64,000 nt of DNA from Taxillus chinensis (lineage: Eukaryota > Streptophyta > Magnoliopsida > Santalales > Loranthaceae). The notes beneath the pieces were generated by a model. That model had not been told where the DNA came from. It saw nothing but the letters and a program-made list of their open reading frames with translations, and ran no database searches. Positions 22,741 to 34,700 of this stretch are shown piece after piece. The stretch spans positions 57,895,865 to 57,959,864 of the forward strand of contig CM042090.1 in assembly GCA_023512835.1 (NCBI GenBank), given 5' to 3'. A program made the translations under genes and the position numbers. Position 1 is the stretch's first letter, and each line of letters begins with the position of its first letter.

Positions 22741-23969
22741 CCGAGTTAGATGAGGAATCAGGTCATGAAGGAAGAGGAATACCAACATGATACTCACGGA
22801 GATAAGTAGGAGCTCGTGTAATGCGTGTCAGCCGTGTAGGCGGAAAGTGGGTGGTAGGAGAAGGAACGGGAGACAAGGGAAGATCCGAAGAGATAAGTTC
22901 CTATGAGAGAGAGAGTCCATGGGAGGACAGGGAGACAAAGAAGGACGAGGGATGTTATCATCATAGGGTGAGGATGGAGTAGAAGGAAGCACTAAAGGGG
23001 AATCGGTAGCGGAAGGGGGAAAAGGGAAAATGGTTTCATGGAAGGAGACATCCCGGGAGATAAAGATTTTACTAGTGGAGAGATCATAAACCCAATAGCT
23101 TTTTTAACCATATGGATACCCAAGAAAGAGATAGTGTGTGGCCCGAGCGTCAAATTTGGTGGGGCGATGGTGGTATGTAGAGGCAAAACACAAACACTCA
23201 AAAACACGTAAATGATCATAGGTGGGTTTTTGATGGAAAAGCATATAAAAAGGGGTTTGGCCGTGAAGGACTAGGGTGGGGGTTCGGTTAAGGAGATAGG
23301 TGGAAATCAAGATGGCATCTCTCCAAAATTGTTTAGGAAGATTAGCTTGAAATAATAAGGCACATGCCACATTGAGAATATGGCAATGTATGTGTTCGTC
23401 AATGCCATTTTGTTGTGGGGTGGAGACACAACTAGTTTGATGAATGATACCTTTAGCTAAATAAAATTTGGTCATTGTGAATCCGGAACCATTATCCCAA
23501 TAAAGAACCTTAACTTTTAAGGAAAATTGTGTCTCGACCAAATTAATGAAGGTGGTGATATATGTAAGGGCGTTTGATTTATGATGCATTAAATAGACCA
23601 TGTACATCGAGTATAATCATCAACAATGGTGAGAAAGTATTGTGCCCCAGTGATAGTAGGAACATGGTACCCTCCCCATATATCTTCGTGAATTAATTCA
23701 AAAGGAGCATGAGTTTTGATAGAACTTAATGGAAATTGAGATCGAGATTGTTTAGCTAATGGGCAAATTAAGCAATCATCAATATCATTAAAAAATAGGT
23801 CTTTAACAAATTGAGAAAGCAAATGAAGACACTTATTAAAGGGATGACCAAAGCGTTGATGCCAAAGCCTCGAGGAATGGGAAACTGCTACGGTGAGGGA
23901 GCGGCATCTGATATTCTTCGTAGTATCAAGGTAGTAAAGTCCTCCTCGTTCACTTCCCATCCTAATCAT
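22741..23969 (-). pseudogene. Element B: integrase
   Basis: Pre-integrase HQRFGHPFNK...CLICPLAKQ; integrase ELIHEDIWGG, FLTIVDDYTR (second Asp), VLYWDNGSGF and TPQQNGIDEHIH. C-terminal region LRVFECLCFAS...ATHYLFLGYPYG followed by a stop at 23104 and readable VYDLSTSKIFISRDVSFHE beyond it. The stop at about 23598 breaks the frame in two. 22741-23000 is the variable integrase-RT linker. Confidence 0.85.
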
Positions 23970-24173
23970 CTTCCCCGATTGCTGGTCCTACAACATACAA
24001 GCATCATTGGTAAATAGAGCAAGGCAGTGGGAACTTTGAACAGGTTTGCTAACACAGATCAAGTTTAATTTAAAGGATGGAACACAAAGGACATCATGTA
24101 ATGTAAAAGGGCCAAAACAAATGCTTCCTGTGTGTGTAACGGTAGCCACTGCTGTGTTGGGAAGATGTACGGT

Positions 24174-25229
24174 TCAGTTGGTAACTTGAGAATTGGTAGT
24201 CAACAAGTCAAGATAGCAAATCATGTGATCCGTGGCTCCAGTGTCAAGTATCCAACACAATTCTTTACCCAAAAGAGAAGCACAAAAGGGTGTACCTAAG
24301 ACATCACTCATAGCATATGCACTACCAACGTTATTAGCCATGGAATTGAACTTGTTGCCGTTAAGAATGGTCATGAGATTCTGATATTGTTCTACTGTGA
24401 GGTTGAAAAAGGTGGAAGATGTGGATGCATTCCCACTAGCGTTGCCATGATAGGTCTTACAGGTAAGATCCTGACATGGATGTTGGTCAGGTGTACCATT
24501 GGTGATATTCTTCTGTTGCAATTTACGACATACATCAATAGTGTGACCGTTCCAGCCACAATAGTCGCATTTAAGATGTGCCCAACAAGTCTTTGAGGTG
24601 TGCCCCAATTTGTCACAAAGTTCACATTTCAAATGAGGATTTTTGAGAGTGAACTTGTTCCCAAAATTTAGTGAGTTGGTCCTTACAGCAAAGGTTGTAA
24701 TGTCAGACATGGGTGCACTGCCCTTTGACACAACTCGTTGTCTCTCATCTTGAAGAATGAGGGAATAAGTACTGTTAACAGCAGTATATACGTCATTAAG
24801 ACCCATGAGAAACTTCATAGTCTTTTGATTTCATTGAAATTGCAGAACCTCTTTGATTGTACCGCAGGTGCAGGTTGGGATAGAGCACAATGCATCTCGT
24901 TCATCCCAAACACCCTTGAGCTTGGTATAATAAACACCAATGGTCATATTGTCCTGTTTGCAATCATGGATTGCTTCTTCAACATGGAAGAGATGAACAT
25001 TATTGATGCATGAAAACCGCTCCTTCAAGTCAGCCCAAATTTCATGTGCAAACTCATTGTATATCACACTTGCTCCGATGTCGTATGAAATTGAATTGAG
25101 AAGCCATGATTTCACGATATTGTTGCAACACATCCATTGTTGGAGTGCCATGGTGGATGTAGATGGCGGTTTTTGAATTGTGTCTTTGATGAATCCTTCT
25201 TTATTTTTAATGCTGAGGGCCATAAGCAT
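24174..25229 (-). pseudogene. Element B: gag and protease
   Basis: Two in-line pieces separated by a stop near 24830. The first (24831-25229) is a UBN2-type gag with MCCNNIVKSWLLNSIS. The second carries two intact zinc knuckles (CELCDKLGHTSKTC, CDYCGWNGHTIDVC) and the protease WILDTGATDHM. 23970-24173 continues as protease with further stops. Confidence 0.85.
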
Positions 25230-25442
25230 GGCACAACTCCACTGTAATTTTCTTCATTCAACAATTGGGTGACAAGCACAACTCTAAGTTAATTGGAGTG
25301 GTAAAGATAAAAAGGATCATTTAGATCATTGTATTTTTCTACCTCACCTTTGATTTGCTTTTCTGCCTGAGATGATAGTTGAAAAGAGAAAATAAAAAGA
25401 AATTATAATTAAATTTTCAGGAGCAAACATGCTTTGATACTA

Positions 25443-25618
25443 TGAAAAGAGTCTATTTTTTATATATTATTTACTTGATGAAAAGGATACATATATATAA
25501 AATACAATGTGAGATCTTAAAATTAAATCTATATCCCAATATACATTAGGAAATGATTTGACAAAGCATAAATAAAAAAATCAATGATTCTATGCATTTG
25601 ACATATTTACTTTCCTTA
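25443..25618 (-). repeat. 5' LTR of element B
   Basis: TGAAAAGAGTC...TTTCCTTA, adjacent to a diverged primer site (minus strand TAGTATCAAAGC, 25442-25431). It aligns with 12439-12635. Confidence 0.8.
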
Positions 25619-25623
25619 GCACA

Positions 25624-26955
25624 AATGACTAGTAATATTTAATCCAAAAAATCTTAAATATATAGATCCACCATGAAGCATAATAAAAATTCTTGAATGT
25701 ATGATTCTAAAAGTCAAGATGCATAAGTAATTTGTAATAGCTTGAACGTTGCATAAAGATTCAGGCTCTATTAAGCACAGAAATCTTTCTCTTTGTATGA
25801 AAACATATAAAAAAAAAAAAAAGGAAAGACGAAAAGAAAAACAAAATCAAAAAAAAAAAACATACGCGAAACCATTAAAATCCTTAACGTTGCTAGTAAA
25901 CCTTGAATGACTCTGCATGAACTAGATTATGAAATCAAAAATATACAGGAGTAAATGGTGTAACAACGTAATTTGAAGTTCGTTAGAGAAACTATCACTA
26001 TTTCAGGTATGTTCAGGAAACTGAAAGCCTATGGTCTCTTTCAGATTCCTCGGTCATTTAAGTATGCTGGGGATCAAGAAAACCAGAAAAACGGTTCCCA
26101 ACACCTGCAAGATTTTAAAAGCTCCAGCCCTACACAACAATAAATTCATTCAACACCACATTTGTGAAAGCAGGAAATTTTCCTACTGTAATTTTTCAAA
26201 ACAATTCAATTAAGGCAAGCATAGAAATGAGGCAAACAAATCAGATAGCCAATCACCGGTAAACAAAAGCTCTATGTTAGCTCATCAACCAGTCATATAT
26301 GAAATATATTGTAGCAATCAGAGAAATGGCGACCTAAAGGCCTGGGAAGTGCACAACGAGACGGAACAATTTCTCTTCCTTTTTTTTTAATGTTCATCTA
26401 CGTGTTCTCCCCGCCACAAAACTTTTGCATAATTAATTTGTCGTGGAGTGACTCTGGCATCCACCCTGGACTCATGTGCTGCATTTCTTTGTACATGAAA
26501 ATTTCTAGAGTCTGCGTTTCATCTTCAGAAGCAAGCTTCCCTACTAATTTCAATTCATTTTTATGGATCTCAAGTGCATGAAGAAACTAACTTTTAGCCA
26601 AAAGAAACTTAACGTACAAACCATAAAGCGAAGATCAAAATACATAAAAACCATTTGCAGTAATATAACATAATGATCTTCCCCAACACCGTCCAGACCC
26701 TACTACCTTCAAAAATCAGGTTACGGAGTGTCTCGTTGTATGGAGAGGTTTAGGGGGGAGGGGCAATTGGGAAAATAAGCTTTTTAGTTGGAACCATTGT
26801 ATCCCATTTAATGAAATCCAATGCCGCTCTCATTGACAGCGCTGCTGTGCTTTGGCTTATATCCTTCCTCTCTTTTTTTCTCTTTAGTATCAAAATAATG
26901 ATGGAGATGTTGCTACAATGCAACAGGAACTTAGAAACCATTGTATAAAATCCAT
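25624..26955. other. 3' flank of the ZIFL gene
   Basis: AT-rich, no coding frame. A-rich runs lie at about 25808-25860. The gene's 3' UTR must lie in the part next to 26956, but I could not fix a polyadenylation signal with confidence. Confidence 0.4.
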
Positions 26956-28778
26956 CTATCTGTCTTTCCGTTCAACTAGAAATGGTTTAAATGTCATCAG
27001 TACCCCAACTGCCTCAACAACATTCAGGAGAAAGAAGACCATCAGATCTCCTGCGCATTTAAACAAAATCACTTTGAACATTGTGACTCAGGAAACCATG
27101 AAAGACTATCCAAGATGATAAAAATAGCACTATATATGGAAAAGGAATCATATGCTCACTGTGGTTCCAATTTCCAATTTGGTCAAGTACTTTTAAAATA
27201 ATTAATTTAGAGCTCAATGAACAATGCAAACCATCGTAAGAAATCAGTTTACAGTGCTGGAACCCAGTAAGCTTTCAGGTTGTGCGTTATGTCATAGCTT
27301 TCAAGTATTACATTTTATGAACTGCAGTATGCAACAAATTTACAGCAGCTTAAATCTCACAGCTACTGTTTCAGCCTTTCAGGTTTTTTTAACTGGGTTC
27401 AATAATAAAAGCTATGTATGCTAAATATGTAAACCTATTCATGTATGCCTATGTTAACTCATAAGTACATGAGAAATGAGTGTGTCCAACTCAATACTAT
27501 TCTTTACAACATATAGCACAGAATGAAAGTCAAGAATAATTCGGACTAGCCTGACAGAAACCTTGCTGTAATTAAAGATTTTAGGGCCAGCGAGTAAAAT
27601 AGAGGATGACAAGTCAAGTACTGCTGCTCTAGTTGGGAATAGATTGAAGAAAATGCAGAGGCGGTAATACTACTAAAATATCGTTGAATAAAATGTAGGT
27701 CACATGGTTAAGAGTTTTAGTTTATTATTGAACAAAAGGCTCATAGCTGTGCGATTGAATGAGAAAATATTTTGAGGCCGTTGTCCAGTTGTGAGCAGTA
27801 TAAGAAACAAACAAAAGCCTACTAGGAAAACATATGGAAGTTCACCATACCAGGGAGGAAGGCCGCATGTTGACGCTTTTGTGCCCATGAAAACCTGAAA
27901 CACCAAGATCAGGAATAACCAAATTAGTAATCCTATCGATGAAAACAACATAAACTAAGCATGCAGAAGCATGTGGAATAAAGCTAGCATGTCTAACAAT
28001 TGAGAGATGCATATTTTATGAATGAATGAAAGAAGAAGAAGAAAAGTTTCATTGAGTAAGAGCTGTTGTGCTTGGCTGGTACCCACAGTGAAAACCTTGA
28101 ATCTCCAGTTAAGAGCTGTTGTTCTACGAGTTTCTAAGAGCAAAGGATGATGAGCTTAATAATTGTCATTTTTGGCTAGTGTATAGGAATGTGTACAGCC
28201 TCCAAAAATGCAATCTTATATATTTCTCATTAGTAAATCCTGGGACAACCACCACAATTGAACTAACCATACTATATACTCAACAAACCTACCTAACCAA
28301 GCAAATCTTGCAGAAATCGTGAATAGTAAGTCCAAAAAAAGTTGAATTCAGTAAGCTGCATAGGTTATTCGCATAAAGTTTGCAAACAAGTAGCACGTGC
28401 TTTTGCTTTAGCACTGGTTGTTAAAAAGTTATTGAAGCATGTTCTAGGGTTAAAATCATGTCATAGGACACTATTACTTGATATTGAGACGGAACAATAA
28501 CAAAGGTACATACATAGCCCCTCCTCCAGCAGGACCGAATGCTTTGAAAAGGGACATTAATGTCATGGAAATGCCATTTGCAGTTCCTCTTTGGTGTTGT
28601 TCCTATCATACAGTAGCAGATAGAACTATTCAATTCAAATTAAGCTATTGAATGAATTAAAGGTTAGAGATTTCAAGCTACAACATTATGAGACGAATTG
28701 AAATTAACACTAGATGATGAGAAAAAGACTTACCACAGAATTGTTTTGCAAAATTAACAGTCCAGTTATGATGGACAC
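26956..28778 (-). CDS. ZIFL exons 14-17 (residues 399-488)
   Basis: Exon 14 (45 bp) encodes [15 protein letters not shown]; exon 15 [20 protein letters not shown]; exon 16 [15 protein letters not shown]; exon 17 [20 protein letters not shown] and a short basic tail ERKDR before TAG at 26956-26958. The exon 16 donor sits at 27850. If it were not spliced, translation would end after about ten more residues. Confidence 0.93.
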
Positions 28779-31700
28779 CTGATCATATTGCCAAATTTAC
28801 CAATCAGAGAAACACTAAATATAAAATGATGTAGCATGAGTAATAAATTTTGAAGAAACAACCACCACATTACATCTTTTTATCATCGAGCAATGTGTAT
28901 TCATATGCTCAAAAAAGTATATAACGCTTATTGTTTAAATAAAATGTAATAAGTTTTATTTCAATTGTAAACCAAACCAATTAGCTTTAATCTCAATAAT
29001 ATAAGGTTAACTATATTAACCAAGAAAGATAAAAAGTTTATATTCAATCTAATACACAAATCATTTTCTTTCAAATATTCCTATTAGCCGCCATCCTTTT
29101 TTTCAAATCAAAGTTTGATTCCAATTGTATATTATTATTAAAATAAATGATCTACTATGCTAAATGCAAAAGAATGACCCAAATGCTAACACCAAGAAAT
29201 AAAAATTGGATGGAATTCTAAAAAAAATGGAAAATTTGAATTTAGAATATAGCTGCTACGCTACACTTGCACATTGCAAGTGGACTACTGATACGATGTA
29301 ATTATCACGTATAGTAGGAAGAGGGAATGCACACACGCAGAAGCTTGATTGAAGAAAGTTACTTTTGAATCGTTGACCAAGTAGTTAATTACTTGATTAT
29401 TGTAATTTGTATTAGACAATTATGACGTGCAGTTACTGTTATTAGACATTTAGGTATGTGCACAATTATATGCGATTATTGTAACATGCAGTTATGGGTA
29501 GTTAAGGTTGAGCCTATTTAACTCTGTGTCCCGATCCTATTTAAGGCATGAATAAGATATGAAATAATTAGGAGAATTCCCTTTCCTCTTGCTAGATTAT
29601 GGCTTGAGTGGTTCTTAACAATTATAAATTTAATTCTATAATAATTTTGATAGAACTCAATTTGTCTTGAGCAAGGTTTCAAAAAGTGTTAGAGAAAAAT
29701 ATATGGAACATTAAAAATATAATTACAAATGTAAGAAATGTATTTAATCATGATACATTTAGAACATTAATTATGCCAATCCTAATGTAAAAATTCAATT
29801 GGAAAGAATCCTTAATTAGTTGTTATATATTTTTAATTATATAGTTTTTCAAATAGATTTCTTTCTTAATCTAGGTCTCCTAATCGTATATATATGTGCG
29901 TATGTAATCTCTCATCTCTTAACAATAATAAGAAAGAATTATTATCTTTATTATTTTTTACTTGGTATCAGAGCCTAACTCTAATTGCTTAATTAGAAGA
30001 CGTATCGGAAGAATCATTATGTTATCAAAGGTCCCCGTTACGAGATTCAGGACCGGTACGAACTTCTCGCATTTATCATGCATTACATTGATCTCGGCCA
30101 ATACGAAACGAGTCGGCCGAGAAATCGATGATGTGTCTCCTGACGGGATCTCTTCTGAAATTGTCGGGAAGTTAGAGGTATGTCTTGCAGTCTACTTTTC
30201 TTCCTCATGCGCTTCTTTTTTTTTCTTCGTATTCTTCCCAGTACGAGACCGCAGCATCACTGCCAATCAATGTGTTGCGTCAATGCATCTGCCGATCACC
30301 CGCATCGTTGCATCTACCTCACTACCGATTGTCGGCATCGATGCATTCCCGGTACGAGATCACTGCGTCTTCCTATTTTTCTTCTCTTCTCCACGTGTCA
30401 ATGCGTCTTCATACTTTTCTTTTTCCTTTTTCTTCTTCTCTCCTCTACTTGCAGTGTTGCTATTTTCTTTTAGGTTTATTTACGTTTTAGGTTTATTCAC
30501 CATATAATTTATATTATAAATTATTTTTAGGTTTATCCCATAATGATTTTTTTTGTTTTTTAAAAACTATTTTTTCCAATAATTATAAACTTTTTTCAAT
30601 CACCATTTATTTTAATAAATTATAAATTATATATAACATAAAAGTATATTTATTTTAATAACACGGTTATATACTAATGTTTTTTTTGTTTGAATTCATA
30701 GCATACAATTAAAATCATTTATTTTGATTGTTTAATGATTCTAATGTAATGAATTGAATTTCTCTGATTTTTTTCTGTTTTTTTTAAATAGAATATTAAT
30801 TCATGCTTAAAATTGCATCTCACCCGAGATACAACGAGTTGTCCGCGACCACGATGACCGCTATCGCGACGCGATAACGATCGAGACTGTGACTTCGAAC
30901 CATGGCTGTCACCCGTCGCATTTGACTTGCCGCCTCTATTTGTCGCGCCAAGATTTCTCTAGATCTCTACTTAGTATAAGTCAAATAAGACAGTTAAAAG
31001 ATACAAGTCCAGATTAGTTATCAAAGGTTACACTCAAACGTATGGGATTAACTACCAAGAAACTTTTGCTCCTGTGGCTAAGATGAGTACTAGATATTTT
31101 CTCTTGCAGCTAACTTAGACTAGCCATTATGCTAGTTTGATGTGAAGAATGTTTTCTTTTATGGTGATTTGATGGAAGAAGTGTATATGAATCATCCTCC
31201 TGGTTTTACACTAAAATAATCAAAGGAATACAAGCTAAAAAGGGCATTATATGGTTTGAAATAATCACCAAGGGCCTAGTTTGGCCAATTGAGCCATTCA
31301 ATGTAGAAATATGGTTTCAAACAGTCTTTGGTTGATCACACTCTGTTCTATAAAAGGAATGGTGATGATATTACATTGTTATTTGTTTATATTGATGATA
31401 TGATTGTCATAGGTAATAATATATCTGAGATAGAAAAGCTTCGCTATCATTTGACAAAGGAGTTTGAGATGAAAGACTTGGGAACTTTAAAATATTTCAT
31501 TGGCATTTAAGTATCCTGATCCGAACAAAGAATTTTTCTCTCTCAAAGGAAGTATGTTCTAGATCTCCTAGCTAAAACTGATAAATCGGCTTGCACACCT
31601 GCTAATACTCTTATTGAAATAAACCATGGTCTAATATCTTGATCAGGTTCCAACGAACAAAGAGAGATAGCAAAGGTTAGTGAAAAAATTAATCTATATG

Positions 31701-34700
31701 ACTCACACTAGACCAGATATTTCATATGCAGTTAGTGCTGCCAATTCATGCATAATCCGAGTGATCGACATATGAGTGTTGTGAACTATATTTTGGCTTA
31801 TTTGAAGTCTTCTCCCGACAAAGATATTATGTTTTCCAAGAATGAACAGTTAGATATTATGGGATACACCAACTCTGACTTTGCTTGATCTAAATTAGAC
31901 AAAAAGTTTACTTTAGGTTATATATCATTTATGGATGGTAATTTAATAGCTTGGCGAAATAAGAAACAAAATGTGATTTCTTTGTCTAGTGCAGAAGCCG
32001 AATATCATGCTCTTCATCATGTTACTCAATAGCTCACATGGCTACGTATTCTTTTGCAAGACCTTGGTTATGACCCTCATAAGCTAGTAATGCTCTTTTG
32101 TGATAATACAGTTGTCATCAAAATAGCTAATAATCTAGTATAACATGATCATATGAAGCATATTGAACTCGACAGGAATTACATCATAAATAATCTAAAT
32201 TCTAGTGTAATAAAGGTTTTGTACATTAAGAGAGCAGATCAATTAGCTAATATAATGACTCATGCAGTTAATGTCATTTCTTTCCATACAATTTTAACCA
32301 AGTTGAACATGTGTGATATCTTTATGCCAACTTGAGGGGAAGAATTGAAAAAAATCCTTAATTAGTTGTCGTATATTCATAATTATGTAGTTTCTTAAAT
32401 AGATTTCTTTCCTAATCTAAGTCTCCTAATTGTGTATATATATGTGTATATATAATCTTTCATCTCTTAAGAATAATAAGAAAGAATTATTATTTTTATT
32501 ATTTTCTACTATTTTGATAGAATTCAATTTGTCTTGAGCAAGGTTTCAAAAAGTGTTAGAGAAAAATATATGAAACATTAAAAATATAATTACAAATGCA
32601 AGAAATATATTTAATCATGAATATTTAGAACATTAATTATGCCAACTAGTTTTTTTTTTAACATTGCCCCCAAACTCAACTACTTACCTTTTGAAATAAT
32701 CTTATTATCTTTCTTTTAATTTAATTTAATAATTAAAATAATTTAGTTTATGTAATATTATTATTATAATAATAAATAATATATATATATATATATAAAC
32801 CTACTATTCAATATCTATATACAGCATGACCAATATTTAATATAAATTTATTATTTCAGTTTTTACTTTTAAAATATATATAGAATTGTAAGATTAATAA
32901 ATAAATACAATTAATGCTTCCTACTTAAAGCTCCAAAATATCCTTAAATTACATTCACTTATTGATATTCAAAAAAATACATCGATCTAATATTACCACC
33001 CACATTTAAAAATTAAAAGTTAATCTTACTATACAAATATTAACTACTAGTGAATTTCAACTATATATTACTATTCTTATTATAAAAATAAATAAACAAT
33101 AATAATAAGTAAATTAAATTAAATTAATTTATTAAATAAATTGGAAAAAGGCAAGATCAACTTCATAAATAATAATATAAAGTGGAGAACATGTGGAGTC
33201 TAGAAGTTAGGGAGGTAGATAGCCCTTCTCAAGGATTTTAAACCACTAATTTATAATTTTTGTTGCCTACCTGACAAGAAATGGAGGCAAAACTTTTTTT
33301 TCTTGAAAAATACCCTACTACTTCTTTGTCACTTAATTTTGAAATTTAATTCTTTCTGACAATAATATACATGGGAGAAGTAGCTAAATTTTCTTTTTTA
33401 AAAAAACCCTACCAACAAAGATGACTACCACCATAGTTATTAAAAATACAAGGCGCAAAGGCCGTGCCTTGCCTAGGCGCAAGGCGCAAAAAAAAATGCG
33501 GGCCTGAGGGAAGCAAGGCACATATATATATAATACTAATAAACAAAGGGGCTATTATTTATTTGTTATAATACCAAATAATAGACATTTAAAAAAAAAG
33601 TGAACGAGACCCAGACTGGAACGAACGAACAAAATAAAAAAAAATCTCTCATTTTTTGTTCAAGAATGAGACCCTTCTTGAACGAACGAGGCTAGTGTTC
33701 GTCGCTAGAGGAGAACGACAACAAGAGACGAGAGAAGGCGCAAACAACGCGAATGACAGCAAGAGACGCGAACGACCAAGAGAAGAAAAGAAGGAGAACG
33801 AGAGAAGAAGGAGACGCAACAATGCTAGGGTTGCAATGGCAATTACAACGTCAGTTGCAACGGCAGTCGGCAAAGACGCGAACGACGCAGAGAAGAGAAA
33901 CGAGAAGAAAAAAGAGAGAAGAAGAGAGAATGACGCACCTGGGTTAGGGTTGACGCACGAGTTTGATCGATTCTTTCTATTTTTTTTTTATATATTTTCG
34001 ATAGTTCCACGTCGTCTCCTCAAGGTGCACCTTCGAGACGCCTTGCGCCTGGGGAAAAGCGCGAAAAAGCACGCTTAAGCTGAGCTTTGCGGAAGATGCC
34101 TCAACTGAAGAAAGGCGGGGGCAAACCCTGCGCCCGCATGGAATTTGCGCCTAGGCGTGCCTTAGGCGCACCTTTAACAACTATGACTGCCACTACCTAT
34201 TTTTTATTTAATTCATGCTAACACTTGTATATGATGTGCTATAGGGCAGGAAAAAAAGAATAAATATTTTTGACCGGATGATTTTATCGGATTTAAAATC
34301 GGATCTATATGTTGGTCCAGCGAGGCATCCAACATGGCTAAAAATCATTACATGATACATAAAAAAAAATGGCGGGTGAATGGCAAAAACAAACCAACAT
34401 TTAAATTAGTTTGATTTAGAAGATAGTTGTATTGTGAAAAATCAAAGTATTATTCTACACATTAAACATCTGTTAAAAATAATTTGCTAAAAATTAGAAG
34501 CATGAGAGTTGATGTAGTAAAAAAATATAATAATCTGCTAAAAATCAAGTTTTATAGGTAAAAGAGTGCATTTTTTTTAAATTTGAGAGCGGCAACACCC
34601 TACAGGGTTTGAACGTTGTAGCTCTCGTCGATACCTATAAATCAAAAAATATAAGCCTAAAATGATCCACTGTACGCAAAAATATAGTCATTTAAATATT

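Larger units (their letters stand above)
12439..25618 (-). mobile_element. Element B: Ty1/copia retrotransposon split by nested insertions
   Basis: The minus-strand order is 5' LTR (25618-25443), primer site (about 25442-25431), gag, protease, integrase, RT, RNase H, polypurine tract (GAGGGGGGAGAG, about 12636-12648) and 3' LTR (about 12635-12439). GCACA flanks both sides (12434-12438 and 25619-25623), a 5-bp target duplication. RT is interrupted by element C (16153-22257) and by a gypsy solo LTR (13675-16013). Removing these leaves roughly 4.7 kb, a normal copia length. B lies about 1.3 kb beyond the stop codon of the ZIFL gene. Confidence 0.85.
29643..32645 (+). repeat. ~136-bp direct repeats flanking element G
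   Basis: 29643-29779 and 32511-32645 are near-identical (both start ATTTTGATAGAA and end ATTATGCCAA), with roughly six differences by eye. The right copy abuts the 3' LTR directly; the left copy is separated from the 5' LTR by 17 bases. Confidence 0.85.

Noticed and set aside
29962..30507. 181-codon frame beginning MVSEP after the primer site of element G
   Set aside because: Starts inside the tRNA primer site, has no gag motifs, and the region is leader sequence.
33656..34078. 140-codon Arg/Glu-rich frame in intron 13
   Set aside because: Lies wholly inside a MITE; composition is low complexity and no domain is visible.
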